The position numbers and the translations under genes are program-made. This document shows positions 33,317-42,541 of a stretch of DNA of 64,000 nt, piece by piece (positions within the stretch are counted from its first letter, which is position 1; each line of letters opens with the position of its first letter). The notes below the pieces were generated by a model. It was not told the DNA's origin, did no database searches, and worked only from the letters and a program-made list of their open reading frames with translations. This DNA comes from Mediterraneibacter massiliensis. GTDB taxonomy: Bacteria > Bacillota > Clostridia > Lachnospirales > Lachnospiraceae. The stretch is from contig NZ_LN913000.1 in assembly GCF_001487105.1 (NCBI RefSeq), positions 620,001-684,000 of the forward strand. Direction: 5' to 3'.

Positions 33317-34267
33317 ATGGATTTAACGAACATGATCCCTGGTGGGGCAGGGGAAGAAAAAACTCCACAACAGCAGTTATCAAAAGAAGAATATGCAGCC
33401 ATGAAAAAACAGCAGAGGGAAGAGGTGTGGGCAGAGGTAGACGCCCAGGCACAGGCGGTGTTCCAAAACGGGGATTCTTTAAAGGGATTTTTAGATTTTA
33501 TGGCACAGTGCAATACGCAGAAAACACCCAACCTTCTGTTGATCTACGGACAGAATCCACAGGCAACGGTGGTAAAATCCTATGATTACTGGAAAAAAGA
33601 ACACCGTTCTCCGAAATCCGGGGTGCATGGCTACACCTATATGGTCAGTACGGAATATGAAAAAGACGGGGAAATGCGGACAGGCTATGCCATCGGCAAA
33701 GGATTTGACATCAGCCAGATGAGTGGAAAACCGCTGGAGGAACGTCCGCAGCGTTCCATGGAAGAACTGCTCCATGCAGTCTTAAAGGATCAGCCAGTGC
33801 GAATGCAGATTGCAGACAATCTGCCGGAGGGCATCCAGGCACAGTATATTCCGAAACAGCGTACCGTCTATGTGCGCAACGGAATGGATGAGAATACAAC
33901 ATTCCATGCAGTGAACCGGGAACTGGCCTGTGCCGCCCTGGATCAGCACGATGGGAACTATGCAAGGAAGAAGGTGAATGCCCAGGCATACTGTGCCGCG
34001 TATGTGATCGGCAAGCGGTATGGGGCAGAGGTGTCCGGCTTCCAGTTTGGAAAAGTGGCAGAGATGCAGGCAAACGGACAGAAAGATCCCCAGGAACTTC
34101 GGGGCTTTTTAAATGATGTCCGGCAGGCAGCCTATACTATCCGTAACCATATGGAACGAAATTTCGGGGAACAGGAGCAGACCTTTTCCCAGGATGCGTT
34201 TTCCTTTGAGGAACCGCCAAAGCAGACACCGAAGAAGGAGAAAAAAGAGAAACAGCCGGAGCGATAG
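33317..34267 (+). CDS. ArdC/LtrC-like protein lacking the zinc-protease motif
   Basis: A 316-aa protein. The N-terminal part (residues 40-170) resembles the ArdC ssDNA-binding domain: SLKGFLDFMAQCNTQKTPNLLLIYGQNPQATVVKSYDYWKKEHRSP and GIGKGFDIS-like segments. The C-terminal zincin-like domain is recognisable from position and context, but where HExxH is expected there is TTFHAVNRELACAAL, so the metal ligands are gone and catalysis is unlikely. In conjugative systems ArdC protects incoming single-stranded DNA against host defence; here the DNA-binding role may persist alone. It lies in the middle of the transfer operon. Confidence 0.7.
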   Translation: MDLTNMIPGGAGEEKTPQQQLSKEEYAAMKKQQREEVWAEVDAQAQAVFQNGDSLKGFLDFMAQCNTQKTPNLLLIYGQNPQATVVKSYDYWKKEHRSPKSGVHGYTYMVSTEYEKDGEMRTGYAIGKGFDISQMSGKPLEERPQRSMEELLHAVLKDQPVRMQIADNLPEGIQAQYIPKQRTVYVRNGMDENTTFHAVNRELACAALDQHDGNYARKKVNAQAYCAAYVIGKRYGAEVSGFQFGKVAEMQANGQKDPQELRGFLNDVRQAAYTIRNHMERNFGEQEQTFSQDAFSFEEPPKQTPKKEKKEKQPER

Positions 34268-34352
34268 GTTCTTAAAAAAGTTCCGCAGTAGGGATAGCTA
34301 TTGGGAAGGTCTTGTGGTATGTTGAGTGTAACAAAGACAGGAGGGAATGCGG

Positions 34353-34664
34353 ATGGCAGATTACTATTTAAAAACGGATAATATCATGAAAAATATGTTT
34401 ACGGTGGCACTCAAAGATGAGCTGGCAGCCCAGAGCCGGATGGGAACGGTTCATCCAGAGACAGAAGCCATGCTGCAGAGAGTCCGAGCCTATGAGCTTT
34501 CCGAGAAAAGGCTTCCCATCACCACAGAGGAACAGCGGGAACTTCGCAATGCCCTTAATCGGCTGCGGGACAAGTATCTGGCCATGGGCAGGTACAGCGA
34601 TGGCATTGACAGCGTGATCTTAAAGGTCATGAAACCAAACACCAGCAGGCACTTCTTCTGGTAA
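34353..34664 (+). CDS. Small conserved ICE protein, 103 aa
   Basis: Helical protein (ADYYLKTDNIMKNMFTVALKDELAAQSRMG; VRAYELSEKRLPITTEEQRELRNALNRLRDKYLAMGRYSDG). The ATG at 34353 sits 7 bases after AGGAGGG; an in-frame ATG at 34347 is too close. It is found before the DUF4314 gene. I do not recognise the family. Confidence 0.6.
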   Translation: MADYYLKTDNIMKNMFTVALKDELAAQSRMGTVHPETEAMLQRVRAYELSEKRLPITTEEQRELRNALNRLRDKYLAMGRYSDGIDSVILKVMKPNTSRHFFW

Positions 34665-34682
34665 CAGAAGGGAGGGATGTCT

Positions 34683-34961
34683 ATGAGGATATATGATCAA
34701 AAACAAGTGGAACAATTACGAAAGCGGTATCCGAAAGGAACAAGGCTCTGTCTGGACTTTATGGAGGAGCCGGGGATGCCGCCGGGATTACAAGGAACGG
34801 TAGCATTTATCGATGATGCCGGGCAGATTCACATGCACTGGGCAAATGGGCGAAGCCTTGCCCTGATTCCCGGAGAGGATTCTTTTCACAGAGTAGACGG
34901 ACCAGCAAACGAAGCGCCAAAGAGTGAAAAAGCGAAGAAGGAGCGAGGCCCGCAGAGGTAG
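34683..34961 (+). CDS. DUF4314-domain protein
   Basis: A 92-aa protein with the DUF4314 pattern: RYPKGTRLCLDFMEEPGMPPGLQGTVAFIDDAGQIHMHWANGRSLALIPGEDSF, a small SH3-like beta barrel. It is a constant neighbour of coupling-protein genes in Tn1549-like elements. Role unknown. It ends 24 bases before the VirD4 gene start as called. Confidence 0.75.
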   Translation: MRIYDQKQVEQLRKRYPKGTRLCLDFMEEPGMPPGLQGTVAFIDDAGQIHMHWANGRSLALIPGEDSFHRVDGPANEAPKSEKAKKERGPQR

Positions 34962-34984
34962 CGTGGAAACGTTCTGACCTTTGG

Positions 34985-36721
34985 GTGTGGCTGCTGTTTC
35001 TGCCCGTTGTCTGGTGGGCAGGCGCCATCACTGCCTGTGCCATAAAACCGGATACCAATCTGTTACAGATCTTACAAGTGCTGACCGAAAAACTGGATCA
35101 GCCTTTTTCTATTTCTTATACACCGTACACGCTGCGGTGTATATTCACATTCACAATCGCCTATGTGTTAGGCATCGGTATTTATTATTCCCAGAAGAGA
35201 AACTATCGAAGAGGGGTGGAGCATGGCTCTGCCAAATGGGGTGATGCAGCTTCCATCTGCAAGCGTTACCGGGACAAGCGGTACACCCAGAATCTCATTT
35301 TAACCCAGAACTTCCGCATGGGATTGGACTGCTATAAGCACAAACGAAACTTAAATGTTTTGGTGGTGGGCGGTTCCGGTGCGGGAAAAAGCCGGGCATA
35401 CGCCGTAGTCAACATCATGCAGTGCAACTGTTCTATGGTGGTCACCGATCCTAAGGGAGAGCTTCTTCGGAAAACCGGAGGACTGTTGGAGAGGGAAGGC
35501 TATGAAGTCCGGGTGTTTGACCTGATCAATCCGGAGACATCTTTTTGCTATAATCCCTTTGCCTATGTGCGGGATGATAAGGATGTGTTAAAGCTCATTA
35601 ATAACCTGATCCGAAATACCACCCCGAAGGGAGCACAAAGCTCGGATCCATTTTGGGAGAAAAGTGAGACCGCCTTGCTGCAGGCACTCATGCTGTATCT
35701 TCTGCATGAAGCGCCGCCGGAGGAACAGAACTTCTCCATGATCATGGAAATGTTAGGTTCTGCCCAGGTGAAAGAGGACGATGAGGAATACCAGTCTTCG
35801 CTGGATATCCTGTTTGAACGTTTGGAGATGCGAAATCCGGAAAGCATTGCAGTCAAGCAGTATGCCATTTACAAGCAGGCGGCAGGAAAGACCGCAAAGT
35901 CCATCCTGATCTCTGTAGGCGTCCGTCTGGCTGCGTTCAATTTAAAACAGATCGCCAATCTGACCTGTACCGATGAACTGGATCTTTACAGCATCGGGGA
36001 GAAAAAGGTGGCGCTGTTTTGCTGTATCCCGGATGCGGATACCAGCCTCAATTATCTGGTGGGCATGATTTATAGTAACCTCTTTCAAACCCTTTACTAT
36101 GTGGCAGACCGGAAATACCATGGAAAACTTCCTATTCCGGTACACTGCATCATGGATGAGTGGCCAAACGTGGCACTGCCGGATGATTTTGACAAGCTTC
36201 TGGCAACCATGAGGTCGCGCGCAATTTCCTGCAGCATCATCATCCAGAACATTGCGCAGATGAAAGCCTTGTTTAAGGATAGCTGGGAAAGTCTCATAGG
36301 GAATTGCGATGAATTTTTATATCTGGGCGGCAATGAAAAAGAGGGGCATAAATATGTCTCGGAACTATTGGGGAAAGAAACACTGGATACCAATACCTAT
36401 GGGCAGACCAAGGGAAGGAGTGGAAGCTATTCTGTGAATTTCCAGCAGTCCGGAAGGGAACTTTTAACCCCCGATGAAGTACGCCTTTTGGATAACCGCA
36501 AGGCAGTGCTTCTGGTGCGTGGGGAACGCCCCATTCTGGATGAGAAATATGATCTGCATAAACATGTGAATGTGAAATATACGGAGGATGGAGGGGCGCC
36601 GCCTTATGATTATGCGAAGGCTCCCCTGTCCCATGAAGATGTAACCATTGATACCAGGAGACTGGATGATTATGAACTGCTCTCGGCTGAGGAGATCCTC
36701 GGCGGGGAGCAGTCTTTTTGA
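34985..36721 (+). CDS. VirD4/TraG-type coupling protein
   Basis: The T4SS coupling ATPase that brings the relaxosome to the channel. The 578-aa protein has two N-terminal membrane helices (residues 1-20 and 40-62), Walker A VVGGSGAGKSRAY near residue 127, Walker B-type VTDPKGELL near 153 and the C-terminal TraG domain with CIMDEWPNVALPDDFD. The start is uncertain: the GTG at 34985 is the only standard start between the in-frame TGA at 34925 and the first helix, but it has no good ribosome site, and codons upstream (VAWKRSDLWV) look like family sequence. Translation may begin upstream at a non-standard codon or through coupling with DUF4314. Confidence 0.9.
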   Translation: MWLLFLPVVWWAGAITACAIKPDTNLLQILQVLTEKLDQPFSISYTPYTLRCIFTFTIAYVLGIGIYYSQKRNYRRGVEHGSAKWGDAASICKRYRDKRYTQNLILTQNFRMGLDCYKHKRNLNVLVVGGSGAGKSRAYAVVNIMQCNCSMVVTDPKGELLRKTGGLLEREGYEVRVFDLINPETSFCYNPFAYVRDDKDVLKLINNLIRNTTPKGAQSSDPFWEKSETALLQALMLYLLHEAPPEEQNFSMIMEMLGSAQVKEDDEEYQSSLDILFERLEMRNPESIAVKQYAIYKQAAGKTAKSILISVGVRLAAFNLKQIANLTCTDELDLYSIGEKKVALFCCIPDADTSLNYLVGMIYSNLFQTLYYVADRKYHGKLPIPVHCIMDEWPNVALPDDFDKLLATMRSRAISCSIIIQNIAQMKALFKDSWESLIGNCDEFLYLGGNEKEGHKYVSELLGKETLDTNTYGQTKGRSGSYSVNFQQSGRELLTPDEVRLLDNRKAVLLVRGERPILDEKYDLHKHVNVKYTEDGGAPPYDYAKAPLSHEDVTIDTRRLDDYELLSAEEILGGEQSF

Positions 36722-36735
36722 TTGGAGGAATGCCA

Positions 36736-37098
36736 TTGAAGAAAAGAAATGAAATGCCAAAGAGACAGACAACAAACCATGCCGCTGTACCCATGCCCAT
36801 GGGGAAAGGACCGAAATATCCGTTTGCCTTTTATGTGGCGCTGGTGCTGTCTATGACGGTAGGAGGCATCCCGGTGCTTGCAGCCGGAGATCCCCTGTCA
36901 GTCATCAATAACCTGTCCACCTTTATCTTCTCCCTGATCCGGGCCATCGGCTTGATCTTACTGGGATTTGGTGTGGTGCAGGTAGGTTTGAGCTTAAAGA
37001 GCCATGATCCCAGCCAGAGAGCCAACGGGTTTCTGACGCTGGCAGGCGGTGTCATCATCACCTTTGCAAAAGAGATCCTGGACCTGATCGTTGGGTAG
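36736..37098 (+). CDS. Maff2/TrbC-like small membrane protein
   Basis: A 120-aa protein with two membrane helices (FAFYVALVLSMTVGGIPVLAAG and TFIFSLIRAIGLILLGFGVVQVGL) and the conserved SHDPSQRANGFLTLAGGVIITFAKEIL. This two-helix layout and position between VirD4 and VirB6-like genes suit a VirB2-type pilin or Maff2 protein. The TTG at 36736 is preferred, 7 bases after GGAGG; an ATG at 36730 is too close to it. Confidence 0.7.
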   Translation: MKKRNEMPKRQTTNHAAVPMPMGKGPKYPFAFYVALVLSMTVGGIPVLAAGDPLSVINNLSTFIFSLIRAIGLILLGFGVVQVGLSLKSHDPSQRANGFLTLAGGVIITFAKEILDLIVG

Positions 37099-37117
37099 TG
37101 GGTAGAGACAGAAGCGG

Positions 37118-37142
37118 GCAGGGAGGACATCTTCCTGCCCCG
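37118..37142 (+). other. Stem-loop between pilin-like and VirB6-like genes
   Basis: GGGCAGGGAGGACATCTTCC-type hairpin (GGGCAGGA-like arm pairing with TCCTGCCC), lying just before the ribosome site of the next gene. It has no T-run, so it may be an RNA-stability or translation-control element rather than a terminator. Confidence 0.45.
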
Positions 37143-37161
37143 GTAAAGGAGGTGAGACTGT

Positions 37162-38001
37162 TTGAGTGATAACTGGATCGTGCAGAACCTAAACTCTGCG
37201 CTGAACACCTGGAATGAGAAGCTGGCAGAAATCTGGGCACTCCTTACCCAAAGCCCGGAATCCTTTAAGGGCGGGACGATCTGGAGTGTCATCACAGGGA
37301 TCAACGGGGCTCTGACTGCCATTGGGTATGGACTTTTGGTACTGTTTTTTGCAGCCGGGATCGTAAAGACCTGTGGCAGCTTTACAGACATGAAAAAGCC
37401 GGAACATGCCCTCAAAGCCTTTATCCGTTTTGCATTGGCACAAGGCGCCATCATGTATGGCATGGAATTGATGACCGCCCTGTTTTCCATTGTACAGGGA
37501 ATCGTGTCGACCATCATGGCACAGTCGGGGATGGCAAGCGGGGGTGTAACAGAGCTTCCGGCAGAGATCGTGGAAAAGATCGAAGCGGTAGGGATGCTGG
37601 AATCCATTCCCTTGTGGATCGTGACGCTGCTTGGAAGCCTTTTGATCACAGTGCTGTCTTTTATCATGATCCTTACGGTATATGGAAGGATGTTCAAGCT
37701 GTATATGTATACTGCCATTGCGCCCATCCCCATTTCTACCTTTGCGGGAGAACCCTCCCAGTCGGTGGGGAAGAACTTCATCAAGTCCTATGCAGGGGTG
37801 TGTCTGGAAGGGGCGATCATTGCACTGGCCTGTATCATTTTCTCCGTTTATTCTGCCAGTCCGCCGGCCATTGGGGATACGTCCTTAAGTGCAGTGACCA
37901 TTGTGTGGAACTATGTAGGGGAATTGGTGTTCAACTTGCTGGTACTGGTGGGTGCGGTGAAAGCATCTGACCGGATCGTAAAAGAAATGATGGGATTGTA
38001 G
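37162..38001 (+). CDS. VirB6/TrbL-like channel protein
   Basis: Multi-spanning inner channel component (279 aa). Five to six membrane segments are visible (for example residues 50-72, 95-120, 150-185, 205-230 and 250-270), with the conserved LYMYTAIAPIPISTFAGEPSQSVGKNFIKSYAGVCLEG cytoplasmic loop typical of this ICE family. The start is a TTG after AAAGGAGGTGAG. In the T4SS it would form part of the translocation pore with PrgI and VirB4. Confidence 0.82.
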   Translation: MSDNWIVQNLNSALNTWNEKLAEIWALLTQSPESFKGGTIWSVITGINGALTAIGYGLLVLFFAAGIVKTCGSFTDMKKPEHALKAFIRFALAQGAIMYGMELMTALFSIVQGIVSTIMAQSGMASGGVTELPAEIVEKIEAVGMLESIPLWIVTLLGSLLITVLSFIMILTVYGRMFKLYMYTAIAPIPISTFAGEPSQSVGKNFIKSYAGVCLEGAIIALACIIFSVYSASPPAIGDTSLSAVTIVWNYVGELVFNLLVLVGAVKASDRIVKEMMGL

Positions 38002-38013
38002 GAGGAAAGAACC

Positions 38014-38493
38014 ATGCGTAAAGAAATACATGAGAAAAATGAAAATCAGGGAAACAGCGATACCCTGCCTTTCCATTGGGAATTTGGTAAGGAAGAGATC
38101 ACCCTGAAAGTGTCCAGCTATGCCTATGGAAATGGGCTTGCGATTTTGATGTACAGCCAAAGTGAAGGGGAGCTGGAATTATTTAGTGACCTGACGGCCA
38201 ATCTTCCAGGCGGGTATGGGCTGAAACCGCAGGAGGCATTTGTAAGCGGTGATTTTACCAGGGATAAGCTGGCCTTCATTCAAGAGAACAGGCTGGGAAA
38301 GGTGCTGCCGGGACAAGCCTGTTCAGGATTTGCCACCTACACCCCGGTGGCATTTGACCTTTCAAGACTCACCCGGTATGACCGGGAAGGGGTGGAAGAA
38401 TTTTGCAGACAATGGGGGCTGGATATTCCAAAAGAACAGGAAAAAGTCCAAGGGAAGCCGACAGGAAAAAAGAAAAAAGAAAGAGAGAGATAG
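38014..38493 (+). CDS. DUF4313-like ICE protein
   Basis: A 159-aa soluble protein with FHWEFGKEEITLKVSSYAYGNGLAILMYSQSEGELELFSDLTANLPGG and a lysine/glutamate tail. This beta-rich pattern is common to DUF4313 proteins in transfer operons. Starts after GGAGGAAAG, 12 bases past the VirB6-like gene. Function unknown. Confidence 0.65.
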   Translation: MRKEIHEKNENQGNSDTLPFHWEFGKEEITLKVSSYAYGNGLAILMYSQSEGELELFSDLTANLPGGYGLKPQEAFVSGDFTRDKLAFIQENRLGKVLPGQACSGFATYTPVAFDLSRLTRYDREGVEEFCRQWGLDIPKEQEKVQGKPTGKKKKERER

Positions 38494-38499
38494 AAGTAT

Positions 38500-38946
38500 A
38501 TGGAAGTAAAAATGAATAAAGAGATCCGCAACTATCAGGAGTCCATGTTTATGGGACTGAACCTGCGCCAGTGTATTTTCTCCCTGCTTGCCATCGCTGT
38601 GGCGGTAGGGATTTATTTTGGCCTGGGAAGCTATGTGGGACAGGAAATGACCGGGTGGCTGTGCATCTTAGGGGCTGCCCCTTTCGCAGCCTGTGGTTTC
38701 TTCCAGTACCATGGCATGAATGCGGAGCAGTTTGCCTGGGCGTATATCAAGTCTGAATTTTTATACCCCAAGCGCCTGCTGTTTCAGAGTGAGGACCTGT
38801 ACCATGCCTGCATGGAAGAAACGCTGGCCTTGGGAGAAAAGAGCCAGGGGGATGGCGCAGCCCTTATGAAAAAAAGAGAACAGCGGGCAAGGAAGAAACG
38901 GATGAAACAGAAAAAGAAAACGGGAAGGAGTGGTGCGTTTGATTAA
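38500..38946 (+). CDS. PrgI-family membrane protein
   Basis: VirB3-like subunit of Gram-positive T4SS (148 aa). Two adjacent helices (LRQCIFSLLAIAVAVGIYFGLG and GWLCILGAAPFAACGFFQYHG) are followed by a cytoplasmic tail with MNAEQFAWAYIKSEFLYPKRLLF, the classic PrgI signature, and a basic end. It overlaps the VirB4 gene by 17 bases, the usual PrgI-VirB4 coupling. Confidence 0.88.
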   Translation: MEVKMNKEIRNYQESMFMGLNLRQCIFSLLAIAVAVGIYFGLGSYVGQEMTGWLCILGAAPFAACGFFQYHGMNAEQFAWAYIKSEFLYPKRLLFQSEDLYHACMEETLALGEKSQGDGAALMKKREQRARKKRMKQKKKTGRSGAFD

Positions 38947-41269
38947 AACCTTACAACAGGCATTGAAAATGGACCGGGAGAAGTTCAAAGTCCCAAGGTC
39001 TGTCCAGCAGGCGATCCCGATCCAGCGGATCTGGCCAGATGGGGTGTTCCAGTCCGGGACAAAATTTTCCAAGACCTTCCGGTTTTCCGATATCAACTAT
39101 GCCATTGCAAGCAAAGAGGATAAGACAGAAATGTTCTTGGATTACAGTGAACTGTTAAATGCTTTAGATTCCGGTGCGGCGGCAAAGATCACTTTAAATA
39201 ACAGAAGGATCAATAAAGAAGAGTTTGAAGCCTCTCTGTTGTTGCCGATGAAAGAGGACGGGTTGGATGAATACCGAAAGGAATACAACGAAATGCTGTT
39301 ATCCAAGGTCAGCGGCACCAATAACAGCATCTATCAGGAACGGTATCTGACAGTCAGTGTCCATAAAAAGAACATCAATGAGGCAAGAACCTATTTTGCG
39401 CGTGTGGGAACGGATATCATCACCCATCTGAGCAAGCTGTCCTCCATTGGGGAAGAACTGGATGCGGAACAGAGGTTACAGATCTTCCGGGATTTCTTCC
39501 GGGCAGATGAACCCCAGTGCGTTCCCTTTGATATGAAGGCTTTTGCTAAAAAGGGGAGCAGCTTCAAGGACTGGATCTGTCCCCAGTCCATGGAGTTTTC
39601 CAAAGACTGCTTCAAGATCAATGAACGGTTTGGGTGGGTGCTGTATATGCAGGATTATGCCAGTTATGTCAAGGATGACATGATCTCGGAGCTGTGCGAT
39701 CTAAGCCGGGACTTGATGTTGTCCATTGATATCCTCCCGGTACCCACAGACGAAGCGGTGCGTGAGATTCAGAACCGTCTGCTTGGTGTGGAGACCAATG
39801 TGACCAACTGGCAGAGACGCCAGAATGCCAACAATAACTTTTCCGCCATTGTGCCTTATGATATGGAACTGCAAAGAAAGGAAACCAAAGAGATGCTGGA
39901 TGACCTGACCACCAGGGACCAGCGGATGATGTTCGGCATCCTCACCATGGTACATATGGCAGACAGCAAGAAACAGTTGGATTCGGATACGGAGAGTATC
40001 CTGTCGGTGGCAAGAAAGCACTTGTGTCAGATGACAACCTTGAAATGGCAGCAAGTGGATGGACTCAATACGGTACTGCCTTATGGCATCCGCAAGATCA
40101 ATGCCCTTCGTACCCTGACCACAGAGTCTACCGCAGTGCTGATCCCCTTCCATACTCAGGAGATCATGCAGCCGGGAGGTATCTATTATGGGCAGAATGC
40201 GGTGAGCAAAAATATGCTGGTGGCAGACCGGAGGAAGTTATTGAATGGAAACTCCTTCCGATTGGGTGTCAGCGGTTCGGGAAAGAGTTTCTCCGCAAAA
40301 GAAGAGATCGTGGATCTTGCCCTGTCTACGGAAGATGACATCCTCATTTTAGATCCGGAGTCGGAATTCGGTTCTTTGGTGGAAGCGCTGAACGGGGAAG
40401 TGATCTCCATTTCTGCAACGTCCCATACCCATCTGAATGCGCTGGATATGGACTCTGCCTATGGCAATGACAAGAATCCGTTGATTGAGAAGTCGGAATT
40501 TATCCTGTCCCTGTTTGAACAGTTAGTGGGTGCTGGAAATCTGTCCGCCAAGGAAAAATCCATCCTGGACCGCTGTACCGCAGATGTGTACCGGGAATAT
40601 ATCCGAAGCGGTTATAAAAGCGAAGTACCGACCTTGAAAGATCTGTACCGACAGCTCATGCTCCAGCCGGAAGAGGAAGCCAGGGGGCTTGCCTTGTCTT
40701 CGGAGTTGTTTATCAACGGAAGCCTAAATACCTTCGCCCAGAAAACCAATGTAAATACGAAGAATCGTATCATTGCCTATGATATCCGGGAACTGGGAGA
40801 GCAGCTCATGCCCCTGGGGATGCTGGTCACCTTGGACAGCATCTTCAACCGGGTGATCCAGAATTGGAAGAAAGGAAAGACTACCTGGATCTTTGCCGAT
40901 GAGTTTTATCTGTTGTTCCGCTATCAGTACAGTGCGGACTTTTTCTATCGGCTCTACAAGAGGATCCGTAAGTACCATGGATTTGTCACAGGTTTAACGC
41001 AGAATGTGGAGGAACTTTTGAAGTCGGATACGGCAAGACTGATGCTGGCAAATAGTGAGTTTTTGATCCTTTTAAACCAGGCGACCACAGACCGGGACGA
41101 ACTGGCATCCCTTTTAAACATTTCCGAGAACCAGTTATCCTATATCACCAATGTAGGCGCAGGGAAAGGGCTGATCCGCTGTTCCGGAAATCTTGTGCCA
41201 TTTGAGAACAGTTTCCCGAAGAACACGAAGCTGTACCGCTTGATGACAACAAAACCAGGGGAATGCTAG
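38930..41269 (+). CDS. VirB4/TraE-like conjugation ATPase
   Basis: Energises T4SS assembly and substrate transfer. The 779-aa protein has an N-terminal CagE/TrbE-like half (residues 1-400), Walker A GVSGSGKSFSAKEE near residue 445, ILDPESEFG nearby, Walker B TWIFADEFYLLF near 650 and a C-terminal arginine-finger segment. The start is a GTG at 38930 or 38933, inside the prgI frame. Full length, no defects seen. Confidence 0.93.
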   Translation: MVRLIKTLQQALKMDREKFKVPRSVQQAIPIQRIWPDGVFQSGTKFSKTFRFSDINYAIASKEDKTEMFLDYSELLNALDSGAAAKITLNNRRINKEEFEASLLLPMKEDGLDEYRKEYNEMLLSKVSGTNNSIYQERYLTVSVHKKNINEARTYFARVGTDIITHLSKLSSIGEELDAEQRLQIFRDFFRADEPQCVPFDMKAFAKKGSSFKDWICPQSMEFSKDCFKINERFGWVLYMQDYASYVKDDMISELCDLSRDLMLSIDILPVPTDEAVREIQNRLLGVETNVTNWQRRQNANNNFSAIVPYDMELQRKETKEMLDDLTTRDQRMMFGILTMVHMADSKKQLDSDTESILSVARKHLCQMTTLKWQQVDGLNTVLPYGIRKINALRTLTTESTAVLIPFHTQEIMQPGGIYYGQNAVSKNMLVADRRKLLNGNSFRLGVSGSGKSFSAKEEIVDLALSTEDDILILDPESEFGSLVEALNGEVISISATSHTHLNALDMDSAYGNDKNPLIEKSEFILSLFEQLVGAGNLSAKEKSILDRCTADVYREYIRSGYKSEVPTLKDLYRQLMLQPEEEARGLALSSELFINGSLNTFAQKTNVNTKNRIIAYDIRELGEQLMPLGMLVTLDSIFNRVIQNWKKGKTTWIFADEFYLLFRYQYSADFFYRLYKRIRKYHGFVTGLTQNVEELLKSDTARLMLANSEFLILLNQATTDRDELASLLNISENQLSYITNVGAGKGLIRCSGNLVPFENSFPKNTKLYRLMTTKPGEC

Positions 41270-41287
41270 TAAAAAAGATCTTTTTGA

Positions 41288-41321
41288 GGGTGCTGCTGAA
41301 CGTTCTTCGGCAGCATTCTTT
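41288..41321 (+). terminator. Hairpin after VirB4
   Basis: TGCTGC (41291-41296) pairs with GCAGCA (41310-41315), with further pairing inside, followed by TTCTTTT. It may separate VirB4 from the next transcription unit or act as a partial terminator. Confidence 0.55.
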
Positions 41322-41340
41322 TGGGAAGGAGGGAATGTAA

Positions 41341-42141
41341 ATGGAAGAAGGAAAAACAGTGGAAAGCCAGGAAAGGAGAGGACCGCTTCGAGAGCAGGAC
41401 AGTATCCGGGCGTTACTGGAGCTTTTGGAACAACAGGGCATGGAACAGGAAAAAGGGGATGTGATCCGCATGGCAGATTATATTGATTCCATGGAAATGC
41501 AGTTAGGAACCGTCTTGAAGGAACTGGGAGAGGTGAAGAAGCAACTGGGCGTGATGCAGGAAAGCAAGGTCAAGCTCTTTGCAGTGAATACGATCCAGAA
41601 AGCAGAACATCAGGTGAAAACACTTCGCTTTCAAGTGGGAGAATGGAAACGAAAGTTTGTGGAACGGACAGAACAGGCAGTGTTTGATTTTAAAGAAAAG
41701 GGAAAAGATGCCCTTGCCTCTGCGGTAAAAGGAATGCACCTTACCCAAGGCTTACAAAAGCTGCAGTCTTCCCTACATACGGTCATGCTGTCGATGGATC
41801 AGAAGATTGACCGTCTGGGGAGCATGGCGGAGGAACTGCACGTTGCCAAAGGGCATCTGAAAAACGCATTTTTGGAAATGAACGGAAAAGATACCGCAAA
41901 GATCACAGAGCGAAATCCGGAACAGGGGATCATCTTTCAAACCCAGAAGGTGTTATTCCAATCCATGCGGAGCATCCATAAGCTGGAACAAAAAACAGAG
42001 CGATTGCAGCAGCAGATCGGGAAGCTGGAAGAGAGACAAGGAAAACAGGCATCTTTAAAAGATACCTTGCAGGAGCTTCGGCAGGAAACAGCACCCCGTC
42101 AGCTTGGGAAAAAAGAAAAACAGAAGGCAGCGATCCGATAA
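41341..42141 (+). CDS. DUF6674-like coiled-coil protein
   Basis: A 266-aa soluble protein that is mostly alpha-helical. It starts with RALLELLEQQGMEQEKGDVIRMADYIDSMEMQLGTVLKELGEVKKQLG, the pattern I associate with DUF6674 of Tn1549-like elements, and ends in a long Gln/Glu/Lys coiled coil. GGAAGGAGGG precedes the ATG. Function unknown; location between VirB4 and the wall hydrolase suggests a transfer role. Confidence 0.7.
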   Translation: MEEGKTVESQERRGPLREQDSIRALLELLEQQGMEQEKGDVIRMADYIDSMEMQLGTVLKELGEVKKQLGVMQESKVKLFAVNTIQKAEHQVKTLRFQVGEWKRKFVERTEQAVFDFKEKGKDALASAVKGMHLTQGLQKLQSSLHTVMLSMDQKIDRLGSMAEELHVAKGHLKNAFLEMNGKDTAKITERNPEQGIIFQTQKVLFQSMRSIHKLEQKTERLQQQIGKLEERQGKQASLKDTLQELRQETAPRQLGKKEKQKAAIR

Positions 42142-42171
42142 AGGGGAGTTTTCTGAAGGGAGGTGAGAGCC

Positions 42172-42519
42172 ATGAAAGAAGAAACAACCATTACCTTTCT
42201 TGCTTCGGAGTGCGGGGAGTTCCATGAAATGGGAGAATGCATCGAATGCACATCTTTAAAAGAAGCGTTCCGGCATTACCAGAGATTTTGCAAGCGTTCC
42301 CCTCAGATGGTTCCGTCTTTGGAGTTTTCCCTGCACCATGCAGACGATCCGCTGTATAACGAGGGAGAATATCCATTAGCAACCGGGGAGAAGGGAAAAG
42401 AGTTATTGTCCTATGTTCCCTATTATGCCAATCATCCGTTGGTGCAGGAAGCGGTAAGGGAACTGGAAAAGCTGGAAGAACAGCAGAAGAGACAAAAGAA
42501 ACAGAGTATGGAACGGTAA
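42172..42519 (+). CDS. Hypothetical ICE protein, 115 aa
   Basis: Small protein (KEETTITFLASECGEFHEMGECIECTSLKEAFRHYQRF) resembling the LPD-type domains found in large polyvalent element proteins; the family is not certain. The ATG at 42172 follows GGGAGGTGAGAG. It lies directly before the wall-hydrolase gene. Confidence 0.6.
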   Translation: MKEETTITFLASECGEFHEMGECIECTSLKEAFRHYQRFCKRSPQMVPSLEFSLHHADDPLYNEGEYPLATGEKGKELLSYVPYYANHPLVQEAVRELEKLEEQQKRQKKQSMER

Positions 42520-42541
42520 TGTGATACAGGGAGGTGTGTGT

